A stretch of 64,000 nucleotides of DNA. Source: VAXT01 sp963728535 (GTDB lineage Bacteria; Actinomycetota; Thermoleophilia; Gaiellales; Gaiellaceae). A program made the position numbers and the translations under genes. Location of the stretch: contig CAVSKK010000001.1 of NCBI GenBank assembly GCA_963728535.1, positions 2,418,001 through 2,482,000 of the forward strand, read 5' to 3'. The notes under the pieces are model-generated. The model had not been told where the DNA came from and did no database searches. It saw only the letters and a list, made by a program, of their open reading frames with translations. How positions within the stretch are numbered: the first letter of the stretch is position 1; each line of letters starts with the position of its first letter. This document shows positions 34,968 through 43,206 of the stretch, in pieces.

Positions 34968-36431
34968 ATGAGCCCCCTGGAAAATCGTAGACGCTGGATC
35001 GGATTGGCACTGATCGTCGTCGCGCAGTTCATGGTCGTGCTGGACGTCGCGATCGTGAATGTCGCCCTTCCGTCGATCAAGACGGATCTCCACTTCAGCC
35101 AGGAGAGCCTGCAGTGGATCATCACCGCGTACGCGATCATCTTTGGAGGCGTGCTGCTGCTCGGAGGCCGGCTCGCCGATCTCCTCGGCCGTCGCCGCCT
35201 GTTCGTCGCGGGAGTTGCCATCTTCACGATTGCCTCACTGCTCAACGGCCTGGCCTGGTCGGAAGGGTCGCTGATCGCCTTCCGCTCACTCCAGGGCCTG
35301 GGCGCGGCGCTTCTCTCCCCGGCGGCCCTTTCGATCCTGACCACGACGTTCGCCGAAGGGCGTGAGCGGAACCTCGCGCTCGGCATCTGGGGAGCGGCCT
35401 CCGGTAGCGGGGGCGCCGCAGGCGTCCTGCTCGGCGGTGCGCTCACCAGCGCGTTCAACTGGTCCTGGATCTTCTTCGTCAACGTCCCGGTCGGGATCCT
35501 CGTCCTCGCGCTGACGCCGTTCCTGCTGCGCGAGAGCCGGGCCGAGCTCGATCACAGGCACTTCGACACTGCCGGTGCCTTCTCGATCACCGCTGGTCTG
35601 ATGCTCCTCGTCTACGCGATGACGCGTGCGACGCAGCATGGCTGGGCGACGGCAGAGACGATCGGGCTCCTGGCAACCTCGGCGGCGCTCGTGATCGGTT
35701 TTGTCGTCATCGAGCTCCGCTCGAAGGCGCCGCTCCTGCCGCTCGGCATCTTCCGCCTGCGGACGCTGTCGGCTTCGAACCTGAGCGGGTTCCTGCTCGC
35801 CGGCTCGCTGTTCTCGCAGTTCTTCCTGCTGACGCTGTACATGCAGCAGGTGCTGCACTACTCGGCGCTCAAGACCGGCGTCGCGTACATCGCGCTGACG
35901 CTCACCATCATCGTGATGGCGGGTGTGGCCCAGGCGCTTTCGACGCGCTTCGGCGTCCGTCCGGTGCTCGCCGTCGGGATGTTCGTCGCGGCTGCGGCGA
36001 TCGCGCTCTATGCGCAGCTTCCGGTGCACGGTCAGTACTTCTGGGATCTCTTCCCGGCGTTCCTGCTCAGCGGGCTTGGCCTCGCGTTTGCCTTCATCCC
36101 GATGTCGATCGGTGCGCTGACCGGCGTCGGCCACTCAGAGGCGGGCGTGGCGTCCGGGTTGATCAACACGAGCCAGCAGATTGGCGGCGCGATCGGAGTT
36201 GCAGTCGCGACCACGATCGCGACGACGGTGACGGCGAACTACGTCCAGGCGCATCCCGGTGCGAGCCCGCTCGGCGCCGATGCGCTCACTCACGGCTTCA
36301 CGATCACGTTCTACGTCCTCGCGGCAGTTGCGGCCGTGGGCGGGCTCGTGGCGGCGCTCATGGTCGAGTCGGCGCCGGTGGCCGTGGAGGAGGAGTCCGC
36401 CGAGGCCGCTGCAATGCTGGAGGCAGCGTGA
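34968..36431 (+). CDS. DHA2-family MFS multidrug exporter (14 helices)
   Basis: A 487-residue proton-driven exporter. FMVVLDVAIVNVALPSIK (helix 1, motif D1), LLGGRLADLLGRRRLFVAG (motif A) and LGIWGAASGSGGAAGVLLGG (motif C of antiporters) are clear, with 14 predicted helices. The start ATG 34968 is fixed by GGAGG just upstream. It likely exports a toxic compound sensed by the divergent MarR protein. Confidence 0.92.
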   Translation: MSPLENRRRWIGLALIVVAQFMVVLDVAIVNVALPSIKTDLHFSQESLQWIITAYAIIFGGVLLLGGRLADLLGRRRLFVAGVAIFTIASLLNGLAWSEGSLIAFRSLQGLGAALLSPAALSILTTTFAEGRERNLALGIWGAASGSGGAAGVLLGGALTSAFNWSWIFFVNVPVGILVLALTPFLLRESRAELDHRHFDTAGAFSITAGLMLLVYAMTRATQHGWATAETIGLLATSAALVIGFVVIELRSKAPLLPLGIFRLRTLSASNLSGFLLAGSLFSQFFLLTLYMQQVLHYSALKTGVAYIALTLTIIVMAGVAQALSTRFGVRPVLAVGMFVAAAAIALYAQLPVHGQYFWDLFPAFLLSGLGLAFAFIPMSIGALTGVGHSEAGVASGLINTSQQIGGAIGVAVATTIATTVTANYVQAHPGASPLGADALTHGFTITFYVLAAVAAVGGLVAALMVESAPVAVEEESAEAAAMLEAA

Positions 36432-36643
36432 ACCCCATCGAATACGACCGCGACACGCACGAGATCAACGACGTGCTGACGCAGCTGAAGGGTCTTGTCC
36501 TCGTTCAACCCATCCTCGAAGCCCGCGGGGTGAGCAAAGAGGAGCTCGAGCGGCACACGGGCGAGATCGATCGTGTTCGCGCGCAGCTTGCGGATCTTGT
36601 CCGAAGCTCAGGCGGCGGTGTCCAACGCGCCGCCGCCGCCTGA
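36428..36643 (+). CDS. small hypothetical protein
   Basis: A 71-residue, mostly helical, acidic protein. GTG 36428 overlaps the exporter stop (GTGA), so it is probably co-translated. DVLTQLKGLVLVQPILEARG and SKEELERHTGEIDRVRAQLA are its main helices. I do not recognise a family. Its 3-prime end overlaps the convergent SemiSWEET gene by 36 nt. Confidence 0.55.
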   Translation: MNPIEYDRDTHEINDVLTQLKGLVLVQPILEARGVSKEELERHTGEIDRVRAQLADLVRSSGGGVQRAAAA

Positions 36644-36904
36644 GCGGAGCCGAAAGCGCAGCGCGACGGCAATCGTCGTCACGCAGACCGTGAAGGCGAC
36701 CGCGTTCGGCACGATCAGGAACCAGTTGTCGATCGTGAGCCCGTAGGCGATCCAGAGCGCGAAGCCAACGAGCAGCACCCAGAAGTAGGCGATCGAAACC
36801 TCTCGTGAGGAGCGGTGGTGGAGCATCTTGCGGATCTGGAGTGCCGGCGAGACTCCCATCAGGACTCCCCAGGCTGCGGCCGAGGTGGCGAGGACGGTCT
36901 CCAT
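36608..36904 (-). CDS. SemiSWEET/PQ-loop sugar transporter
   Basis: A 98-residue protein with three membrane helices, the size of bacterial SemiSWEETs that work as dimers. The PQ-like loop reads MGVSPALQIRKMLHHRSSRE, and VSIAYFWVLLVGFALWIAYG and DNWFLIVPNAVAFTV are helices 2 and 3, including the conserved Trp and Asn pocket residues. Passive sugar transport across the inner membrane is likely. ATG 36904 is chosen by homologous length. Confidence 0.82.
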   Translation of the reverse strand: METVLATSAAAWGVLMGVSPALQIRKMLHHRSSREVSIAYFWVLLVGFALWIAYGLTIDNWFLIVPNAVAFTVCVTTIAVALRFRLRSGGGGALDTAA

Positions 36905-36954
36905 CGGCCTCGCACTTCGGTCTCGGCCCGGCATCCCCTTGTGAGCGCGGGCGA

Positions 36955-39357
36955 TCAGGGAGCCGGCATCGGCCCGCCCCGGGTCCGCCCGCAATCGATG
37001 TGGAAGTCCCTCCGCAGGGTCTGGCGCGCGATCACGGTCACGCTCTCCGAATCGGGCGTGCACCCCGGATACGTCGCCGTGAACGTATAGGTGCCTGCGA
37101 GCAGGCCGCCGACCTCGTAATCCCCGAACGGGTCGGTCTCCGTCGAGCCGTTCTCGGGCCCGAACCAGGAGATCGTGGCGTCGGAGACGTTCGAGCCGCC
37201 GACGACCGCGCCCTGCGACGGCGAGGGTGCTCGCTGAATCAGCGTTCGGCTCGTGACGCCCCCGGGGAAGTAGTACCCGGCCGTCCACAGGTTGCTCGCC
37301 GTGCCTTGTGACCGTGAGATGCCGGCTTTGGTCGAGTCGATGCCCGACAGGTGACCTCCTCGGCCCCACTCGGGCGTCGGCACGGTCGACCACCGGGATC
37401 CGTCGTAATGCACGATCAGTGGGCCGTACGAGTTCGTGCCGACCGCCCAGACGTCCTTCGCGGAAAGCGCTTCGACGCCGTAGAGAACCTGTCCCGGCAC
37501 GGCGAAGTCGATCGTCCACTCGACGCCGTTCCAGTGCTCCGCGATCGCATCCCACGAGAGCGAGAAGGGCCCGTCGATCACGCGCGCGCCGACAGCCCAG
37601 ACATCGTTCGCTGAGGCTGCGGAGACGTCCTGGAGCGGATATGCGATCTCGTAGTACTCGATCCGAGGCTGCGGGCTCGGGACTTCGATCCAGTTTGTGC
37701 CGTCGTAGTGGCAGGTCTCCGCGTCTCCGACCGCCCAGACGTTCCGCGGGGAGACGACCGTCACCCCGGTGAGGCCCTGGTAGGTGTCGCAGTTGTGCGG
37801 GACGACGCTCCACGTCGCTCCGTTCCAGTGCATGATCAGAGAGCGGTAGTACGTCTGGTCTTCCCAGTAGACGCCCGTCGCCCAGACGTCGTTCGGCCCG
37901 ACCGCGTCGATCGCGAACAATTGGTCGACCAGCTCGCCGCCCGGTTGCGGAGTGGGCACGATCGTCCACGTGCTCCCGTCCCAGTGCATGGCGACGTTTC
38001 TCTCGTCGAGGCTCGACGCGCTTCCAGACCAGCCCACCGCCCACGCGTCGGTCTGGCTGATGGTGACGACGTCCTCGAGCCGGACGCCGAACTCGAGGTT
38101 GGGGCTCGGGATGACCGTCCAGGCCGAGCCGTTGTAATGCAGCGTCAGCGACTGGTCCTCCGCATGTCCGACCGCCCAGATGTTCTTCGGCGAACCGATT
38201 GAGATGCCGTTCAGGACGTTCTCGCCCGTGCCCTCGTTCGCGGTGCGCGCACGCAGCCAGGCGCCGCCGGTGCGGTGCAGCGCGAGGGTGCCGGTGGTGC
38301 GCCCGTAGCCGACGGCCCAGACGTCCGAGCCCGACAGCGCCGTCACTCCACCCAGGCGGTTGAGGCTCGGGTCCGGCGAGGGCGAGTTGGCGACGCTCCA
38401 TGCAGAGCCGTCCCAGTGCAGGGTCAGCGTCTTCCAGTTCCCGGACACGTCGTAGACGCCGACGGCCCACGCGTCGGTCGCCGAGATGGAGACGACGCCG
38501 TTCAGGTCGAGGAAATTCATGCCCGGGCTAGGGCTCGGGACGACGACCCACGACGTGCCGTTCCAGCGCATCGTCAACGAGTCCGAGCCGCTGTCACCCA
38601 CCGCCCAGACGGTCCCGTCCGGCGCTGCGGAGACCGCGCGCAGGTCTGCCGAGAACCCCGGGCTCGGTGTCGGCACGCGTGTCCACTGCGATCCGTCCCA
38701 GTGCAGGGCGAGCGTCGAGTTTCCGTCGTCGCCGACCGCCCACACGTCGTTCGGGGCGAGCGCGGTGACCCCGTACAGGTGGCTGTAGCCGTCGCCGGTG
38801 GGAGTTGGGACGTGAGTCCACGAGGATCCGTTCCAGTGCAGGGCGAGGGTCCTCGAGATCGGGTTCGTGAACTCGCCGACCACCCAGACGTCGTTCGTGG
38901 CGAGCGCGGTGACTGCGTAGAGACGGTTGAAGGTGCCGGGGTTCGGATGCGAGACGAGGCTCAAATCGCTTCCGTTCCAGTGGGCGATGACCGCCTGGCC
39001 GCCGTTCTGGTTGCCGCCGACCGCCCAGACGTCGTTGGACGCGCGCGCGGCAACGCCAAAGAGCTCGCCTTCGTCGCTCCACGGAATCTGGACAGAGGTC
39101 CACTCGGTCCCGTTCCAGCGCTCGGCGAGGGGCCGTGGATGGTTGAAGCCGTTCGCCTCGAAGCTGCCGACGGCCCAGGCGTCGGCAGCCGAGACTGTGT
39201 CCACGCCCTCGAGGACGTTGCGCGGGAAGCCCGCGTTTGGGCTGGGCTCGCTCCCCCAAGCGGGAAGCCCGGCGGAGCTCCCTGCCGCGGTGAGAGGAAC
39301 GATCCAGAGGAAGAGGAAGAGGACGGCGATCAGTGTGGACCTCGGGCGACGGGTCAT
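36955..39357 (-). CDS. large secreted repeat protein, beta-propeller-like
   Basis: An 800-residue secreted protein. A signal peptide (LIAVLFLFLWIVPLTAAG) is followed by 13 repeats of about 45-55 residues, each with a core like NDVWAVGD and a following LALHWNGSSWTHVPTP segment, which should fold as propeller blades. The last 90 residues (about 710-800) resemble a carboxypeptidase-regulatory-like beta-sandwich: ISWFGPENGSTETDPFGDYE and GTYTFTATYPGC. Start ATG follows a GGGAGGA ribosome site. Probably an extracellular or surface structural/binding protein. Confidence 0.82.
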   Translation of the reverse strand: MTRRPRSTLIAVLFLFLWIVPLTAAGSSAGLPAWGSEPSPNAGFPRNVLEGVDTVSAADAWAVGSFEANGFNHPRPLAERWNGTEWTSVQIPWSDEGELFGVAARASNDVWAVGGNQNGGQAVIAHWNGSDLSLVSHPNPGTFNRLYAVTALATNDVWVVGEFTNPISRTLALHWNGSSWTHVPTPTGDGYSHLYGVTALAPNDVWAVGDDGNSTLALHWDGSQWTRVPTPSPGFSADLRAVSAAPDGTVWAVGDSGSDSLTMRWNGTSWVVVPSPSPGMNFLDLNGVVSISATDAWAVGVYDVSGNWKTLTLHWDGSAWSVANSPSPDPSLNRLGGVTALSGSDVWAVGYGRTTGTLALHRTGGAWLRARTANEGTGENVLNGISIGSPKNIWAVGHAEDQSLTLHYNGSAWTVIPSPNLEFGVRLEDVVTISQTDAWAVGWSGSASSLDERNVAMHWDGSTWTIVPTPQPGGELVDQLFAIDAVGPNDVWATGVYWEDQTYYRSLIMHWNGATWSVVPHNCDTYQGLTGVTVVSPRNVWAVGDAETCHYDGTNWIEVPSPQPRIEYYEIAYPLQDVSAASANDVWAVGARVIDGPFSLSWDAIAEHWNGVEWTIDFAVPGQVLYGVEALSAKDVWAVGTNSYGPLIVHYDGSRWSTVPTPEWGRGGHLSGIDSTKAGISRSQGTASNLWTAGYYFPGGVTSRTLIQRAPSPSQGAVVGGSNVSDATISWFGPENGSTETDPFGDYEVGGLLAGTYTFTATYPGCTPDSESVTVIARQTLRRDFHIDCGRTRGGPMPAP

Positions 39358-39378
39358 GCCATTCCTCCCTACGGTGCG

Positions 39379-39398
39379 GCAGCCAACTAAATGGCTGC
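39379..39398 (-). promoter_or_regulatory. short perfect hairpin in the leader of the repeat protein gene
   Basis: GCAGCCA at 39379-39385 and TGGCTGC at 39392-39398 form a perfect 7-bp stem with a 6-nt loop, about 22-40 nt upstream of the ATG at 39357 and just 5-prime of its ribosome site. It could influence translation of the repeat protein or be part of its promoter region. The remaining bases up to 39463 show nothing else. Confidence 0.3.
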
Positions 39399-39463
39399 TG
39401 ATTCCTCGGCGGCGATTCTCCCCCGATCTGTCCGGTAGATAGCGAGGAAATGCTTACGAGTCG

Positions 39464-39925
39464 ATGAATTTCACGATGATCCCCGTTGCGATGGAGGTCG
39501 TGGACGACGGGAGGATGGTGCGCGCCTGGATCGAGCTGCAGGGAATCGACCAGCGCGGGGCAATTCGCCTCTTTACGGATCCGGCGCTCGTGCGGGAGTG
39601 GTGGGGCGGCGAGCTCGAGGCGGAGCTCGAGCCCGGAGGCGGCTACGTCGTCCGTTTCGAGTCGCAGGGCTGGACCCTGCGCGGGCAGGTGGTCTCGTAC
39701 GACCCCGAGTCGCAGCTGACGTTCACCTGGGCGTGGGAGCATCAGCCGGGCGACCCGCCGCGCGAGGTCAAGGTGACCACCGTGCCGGCTGGTCCGGGCG
39801 CGACGAGGATCGAGATCGAGCACGGACCGCACGGAGACTCGGCTCCGGAGCTGGTTGAGGCGGTTGCTCATCGCGAAGGCTGGGAGTTCTTCCTTCCGCG
39901 GATGGCGGACTGCCTCAGCAGATGA
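39464..39925 (+). CDS. SRPBCC (AHSA1-like) domain protein
   Basis: A 153-residue protein of the START/Bet v1-like fold. LFTDPALVREWWGGELEAEL, FESQGWTLRGQVVSYDPESQ and LTFTWAWEHQPGDPP are the standard blocks, and EGWEFFLPRMADCL is the closing helix. Such proteins bind small hydrophobic ligands; no enzyme activity can be assigned. Its stop overlaps the start of the next gene. Confidence 0.82.
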   Translation: MNFTMIPVAMEVVDDGRMVRAWIELQGIDQRGAIRLFTDPALVREWWGGELEAELEPGGGYVVRFESQGWTLRGQVVSYDPESQLTFTWAWEHQPGDPPREVKVTTVPAGPGATRIEIEHGPHGDSAPELVEAVAHREGWEFFLPRMADCLSR

Positions 39926-40431
39926 GTCGAGATCTCCGGTTCCGGGCGCTGCAGTCAGACGACCTGCGCCTGGTCTACGAGTGGCTTCAGCAGCCACATG
40001 TTCGCCGCTGGTGGAGCGACCACGAGACCTACGAGGCGGTCGTCGAGCACTATCTCCCGTCGATCGAGGGCGAGGAGCCGACCGATCACTATCTCGTCTT
40101 GCTCGACGAGCAGGCGGTCGGCTTCATCGAGACCTATCTGGTCTCGGACCATCCCGACTACGCCGCGCTGGCCGAGGTGGGCGAGGGCGTCGCGGGGGTC
40201 GATCTCTTCATCGGTGACGTCGAGTTGATCGGGCATGGGCTCGGCACCGAGGTCATCCGGCGGTTCGTCGAGGAGATCGTGTTCGCCTCGCCGGCGACAC
40301 TTGCCTGCATCGCCGACCCAGATGCTCGGAACGTCGCTTCGATCCGCGCCTTCGAGAAGGCCGGCTTCCACATCGTCAAGACGTTCGTCGAGGGCGGAAT
40401 GCCGCACGCGCTCGTACGCCGCGACCGTTAG
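39922..40431 (+). CDS. GNAT acetyltransferase, aminoglycoside 6-prime-N-acetyltransferase-like
   Basis: A 169-residue GNAT protein. LRLVYEWLQQPHVRRWW and DHYLVLLDEQAVGFIETYLV match the AAC(6-prime)/acetyltransf_8 type; GVDLFIGDVELIGHGLGTEV is the acetyl-CoA loop (G-x-G-x-G/T form) and CIADPDARNVASIRAFEKAG the C-terminal motif B. It may acetylate an aminoglycoside or a siderophore-like amine. ATG overlaps the upstream stop. Confidence 0.8.
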   Translation: MSRDLRFRALQSDDLRLVYEWLQQPHVRRWWSDHETYEAVVEHYLPSIEGEEPTDHYLVLLDEQAVGFIETYLVSDHPDYAALAEVGEGVAGVDLFIGDVELIGHGLGTEVIRRFVEEIVFASPATLACIADPDARNVASIRAFEKAGFHIVKTFVEGGMPHALVRRDR

Positions 40432-40473
40432 CGCAGCGTTCCGCCCCAGGAGGCAGGATCGACGTCGCTCCTG

Positions 40474-40761
40474 CTAGTACTCGCCGGTCTCGGCGGTCTC
40501 CAGGATCCGTGCCTGCGGGCCTTCGAGGCCGAGCTTGTCGCCAACTCGATCCCACAGCTCGCGGAGCCCCGCAGCGAACTTCTCGGCCTCGTCTGTGCTT
40601 TCGAACTCGAGCTCAATAACGACGTAGTTCGAGTCGTCGGTTCCGCGCAGGATGCGGTAGTTGCGAACACCGCCCTGTTGGCGGCCGACGGGATCGCTGT
40701 CGAAGCTCTGCTTCCAAGCGTCGAAGTCGCGGGTCTTGTGCTGGACCTGCAGGATCGGCAT
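40474..40761 (-). CDS. small ferredoxin-fold (ABM-like) protein
   Basis: A 95-residue protein; LQVQHKTRDFDAWKQSFDSD and VVIELEFESTDEAEKFAAGL are typical of dimeric alpha/beta-barrel (antibiotic biosynthesis monooxygenase-like) proteins with unknown substrate. ATG 40761. Convergent with the acetyltransferase and divergent from the glyoxalase-like gene. Confidence 0.7.
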   Translation of the reverse strand: MPILQVQHKTRDFDAWKQSFDSDPVGRQQGGVRNYRILRGTDDSNYVVIELEFESTDEAEKFAAGLRELWDRVGDKLGLEGPQARILETAETGEY

Positions 40762-40788
40762 TGGTTCCCTACCTTGTCACAGAATCGG

Positions 40789-40825
40789 CACACCTAAGCC
40801 TTGACAGCGAATGGTGTCCGACACC
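40789..40825 (+). repeat. 37-nt palindrome-bearing element, copy 1
   Basis: CACACCTAAGCC-TTGACAGCGAA-T-GGTGTCCGACACC. The final 13 bases (40813-40825) are a perfect palindrome around one central base. A second copy at 44195-44231 matches at 33 of 37 positions. It ends 25 nt before the GTG of the VOC protein gene; a TAGGGT at 40839-40844 could be that gene's -10 element for a leaderless transcript. Confidence 0.8.
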
Positions 40826-40850
40826 TTCTCCCGCGCGTTAGGGTCGAGCC

Positions 40851-41216
40851 GTGGCGTTGCGGGACGCGTTTCCGATCTTCCACACGGCTGACCTGCCGCG
40901 GGCGGTTGCTTTCTACCGCGAGAACCTTGGGTTCCAGGAGCGATATCGGTTCCCGGATGAGGGGAAGTCGTCTTTCGTCCTGGTGGGACTCGGGTCGTTC
41001 TCACTTGGCCTCACCCTTGTCGACGAAGTCGAGCCACCCGGTCGGGCCTCGCTCTGGCTCTACTGCGACGACGTCGATGACGAGGTAGCCCGCCTGCGCG
41101 AGGCGGGCGTCTCCGTGGTGAGCGAACCGACGGACGAAGAGTGGGGAGAGCGGGTGGCCACCGTCGTTGATCCCGACGGGAACCAGATCTACATCGGTCA
41201 GCGCTCGACAGTCTGA
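40851..41216 (+). CDS. VOC family (glyoxalase/bleomycin resistance-like) protein
   Basis: A 121-residue protein with two beta-alpha-beta-beta-beta halves: DAFPIFHTADLPRAVAFYRE begins the first, LWLYCDDVDDEVARLREAG the second, and DPDGNQIYIGQ ends with the usual metal-site Glu replaced by Gln. It may bind a small ligand or antibiotic rather than act as a glyoxalase. Starts at GTG 40851 with no ribosome site, just after a repeat element. Confidence 0.82.
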   Translation: MALRDAFPIFHTADLPRAVAFYRENLGFQERYRFPDEGKSSFVLVGLGSFSLGLTLVDEVEPPGRASLWLYCDDVDDEVARLREAGVSVVSEPTDEEWGERVATVVDPDGNQIYIGQRSTV

Positions 41217-41238
41217 AAGGACGAGTGACGGGAGGCAC

Positions 41239-41823
41239 TTACGCGACGGATGCGACTCGCTCCGTCGCGCGTACGCATTCGGCCTCGTGCCCCGACACGA
41301 ACCTGCGCCCGCCCAGCATCTTCAGCTGCTGCTCGATCGCCTCGTCCTGGACCCGTCCCTCCTGGTCGAAGACTCGCGCGGCCGTCGCAACCGGGACGAC
41401 GTAGGGCACGGCCCAGGCCCGTAGCGCTCGGACTGAGAACTCCATCGTGTTGATTGCCTGGAGGCCCTGCGTGCCGCCTGCGGCGCTGATCAGCCCGATC
41501 ACCTTGTCCTTCAGGTACGGAGGGTCGCGATCGTCGAGCAGGTGCAGCCAGTCGAGCGCGTTCTTCAGGGCTCCCGAGATCGACCCCTGGTAGAGCGGGC
41601 TGCTCCAGACGAGCCCGTCGGCGGCGTGTGCCGTTTCGATGAGCCGTGTGGCCGCGGGAGGGATGGCGTCGGCGTCGGGGTCGTACATCGGGAGGTCGAG
41701 CTCGCGCAGGTCGAGTAGCTCCGTGTCGGCTCCCGACGCCTCGGCTCCCTCCAAAGCGGTCACGAGCGCGGCCCGGCTGCGGGAGACAGCCCCAAGCGAG
41801 CCTCCGAGACCCACGATCCTCAA
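41239..41823 (-). CDS. NADPH-dependent FMN reductase
   Basis: A 194-residue flavodoxin-like oxidoreductase. RIVGLGGSLGAVSRSRAAL is the phosphate loop for FMN, DLPMYDPDADAIPPAATRL and VWSSPLYQGSISGALKNALDW are FMN-contact segments, and LISAAGGTQGLQAINTMEF the second. Starts at TTG 41823. It reduces flavins, quinones or azo compounds using NAD(P)H. Confidence 0.87.
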   Translation of the reverse strand: MRIVGLGGSLGAVSRSRAALVTALEGAEASGADTELLDLRELDLPMYDPDADAIPPAATRLIETAHAADGLVWSSPLYQGSISGALKNALDWLHLLDDRDPPYLKDKVIGLISAAGGTQGLQAINTMEFSVRALRAWAVPYVVPVATAARVFDQEGRVQDEAIEQQLKMLGGRRFVSGHEAECVRATERVASVA

Positions 41824-41827
41824 CGGA

Positions 41828-42070
41828 CTACTGCTCGTACCGCTCCACGACCTCGGGGTCGCGGACTCGGGCCGAGTCCGGCTCGTAACCGGCTTCGCGG
41901 AGGGCGCGGCGCTGGCGGAGCAGGTCCCAGCACTGGTCGAGCGAGACCTTGATCGACTCGAGTCGCCCGTGCTCGGTCTCGCTCAGGCCCCCTCCGACGC
42001 CGCGCTCGTAGAGCTCGTGCTCTTCCGCAACGAGTTTCTCGATGTTGCTGTGGATCTGCTCGTCTTCCAT
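41828..42070 (-). CDS. DUF2630 family protein
   Basis: An 80-residue helical protein; IHSNIEKLVAEEHELYERG and LDQCWDLLRQRRALREAG are the DUF2630 signatures, a family common in actinomycetotes with no known function. ATG 42070 is set by AGGAGG 6 nt upstream. It lies 5 nt before the FMN reductase start, so the two are probably one transcript. Confidence 0.83.
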   Translation of the reverse strand: MEDEQIHSNIEKLVAEEHELYERGVGGGLSETEHGRLESIKVSLDQCWDLLRQRRALREAGYEPDSARVRDPEVVERYEQ

Positions 42071-42092
42071 CGGAACCTCCTGAGTCATCGTG

Positions 42093-42761
42093 TCACGCAT
42101 GGGCTGCATGGTCGCGGTAGCTCGCTGCCACGAGGTCCTCGTGCTCGGGGTGGCCGTTGATGTAGTGCGCGATGAAGGGGCAGAGCGGAACGACCTCGAG
42201 GCCCTGTCGACGCGCGTCCTCGAGCGCCGCTGCCGCCAGGCGGCTGCCGAAGCCGCGACCCGCGCACGATTCGTCGACCTCGGTATGGGTGAACGCGATC
42301 CGGTTCCCTCGCCGGTGGTACGCGGCTTCTCCGATCATTCGCTCGCCGAGCCGCAGCTCATACCGCGAGGCGTCCGGAACGTCGACGACGAGTGCCTCAT
42401 CCGGCGAGGCGGTAACCGGCTCCGCAGGTTCGCTCGGCCGGAAGTACCCGACGAGCTGTCCGGCCGCATCGGACTCGCGTGCGGCGCGGTGGTCGAGGAA
42501 GCGCCGCCGATGCGCCTCGGCGTGTTCACCCGCATCGAGTTCTTGCAGGTACCCGTAGATTGCCCGTGTGCCGCGGAAGAGGCGGCCGTCCTCTGTCGTG
42601 AGGGTCGGGATCCGGTCCGTCCCGGCGACCGCGCGCAGGCCGTCTCTCTGCTCCGGCCAGGGCTCGACCTGGCGGGCGACGAAGTCGAGGCCGAGCTCCG
42701 TCAGGATCTCGCGGACGGCCGACGAGAACGGGCACCACTCGGCTTGGTAGAGCGTCAGCAT
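42093..42761 (-). CDS. glutaredoxin/GST-like domain fused to a GNAT-like acetyltransferase
   Basis: A 222-residue fusion. Residues 1-75 are a thioredoxin-fold domain: LTLYQAEWCPFSSAVREIL (CPFS redox motif, single active Cys), DRIPTLTTEDGRLFRGTRAI. Residues about 120-222 are a compact YidJ/GNAT-type domain: VDVPDASRYELRLGERMIGE, ESCAGRGFGSRLAAAALEDA (acetyl-CoA loop) and PLCPFIAHYINGHPEHEDLV. The two domains might couple thiol redox chemistry to acetyl transfer; this is inference. Confidence 0.83.
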   Translation of the reverse strand: MLTLYQAEWCPFSSAVREILTELGLDFVARQVEPWPEQRDGLRAVAGTDRIPTLTTEDGRLFRGTRAIYGYLQELDAGEHAEAHRRRFLDHRAARESDAAGQLVGYFRPSEPAEPVTASPDEALVVDVPDASRYELRLGERMIGEAAYHRRGNRIAFTHTEVDESCAGRGFGSRLAAAALEDARRQGLEVVPLCPFIAHYINGHPEHEDLVAASYRDHAAHA

Positions 42762-42764
42762 CCG

Positions 42765-43196
42765 TCAGCCCTCGAAGCCGTTCGTCTTGTGCGTGCCGTC
42801 GCAGAACGGCTTGTTCTTCGAACCTCCGCAGCGGCAGAGCGCGGCCCGCTCGCCCTCGTAGAGGACGGTTCCGTCGGAGTCCAGGACGCGGACACCGCCC
42901 GTGACGAGCAACGGCCCCTGGCCCGACGCGCGAATCTCGGGCGGCTGCTTCCGTGTGGGAGCAGCCGCCCCGATCCGGCGGGAACGAAGCGCTCCTGAAG
43001 GACAGCGCGCGACCGTTGCCTCGACCTCGTCAGCCGATGCGGCGTCGACCTTGATCCACGGCCTGCCTTCCTTGTCGAACACCTGCGGGAGCGAGCGGAC
43101 GCAGTTGAGCGAGTGGTAGCAGAGGCGCGGCTCCCACTCGACCACGATCTCCTCGGTCGCGTACTCCTTCACGACAGGCCGCTTGTTGACCGCCAT
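42765..43196 (-). CDS. iron-sulfur protein: mono-cluster ferredoxin-like plus CDGSH zinc-finger type domain
   Basis: A 143-residue protein. The N-terminal half, RLCYHSLNCVRSLPQVFDKE with VARCPSGALR, is a divergent single-cluster ferredoxin. The C-terminal half has CRCGGSKNKPFCDGTH, the CDGSH-type [2Fe-2S] motif (three Cys and one His). ATG 43196. A probable electron-transfer or redox-sensing protein. It starts 10 nt after the alpha/beta hydrolase stop. Confidence 0.87.
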   Translation of the reverse strand: MAVNKRPVVKEYATEEIVVEWEPRLCYHSLNCVRSLPQVFDKEGRPWIKVDAASADEVEATVARCPSGALRSRRIGAAAPTRKQPPEIRASGQGPLLVTGGVRVLDSDGTVLYEGERAALCRCGGSKNKPFCDGTHKTNGFEG

Positions 43197-43206
43197 CAGA
43201 CCGCGC

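Noticed and set aside
36905..38470. Long minus-strand extension upstream of the SemiSWEET gene
   Set aside because: It is in another frame of the repeat-protein gene, is Arg/Gly-rich, and the 98-residue SemiSWEET starting at 36904 already has the full family length.
36955..39357. Regularly spaced repeats, possible CRISPR array
   Set aside because: The repeats are about 150 bases apart, inexact and in frame; they encode the WAVG protein repeats.
40801..40806. TTGACA as a -35 promoter element in repeat copy 1
   Set aside because: No -10-like hexamer lies 16 to 18 bases downstream in either copy, and the TTGACA is conserved as part of the whole repeat, not alone.
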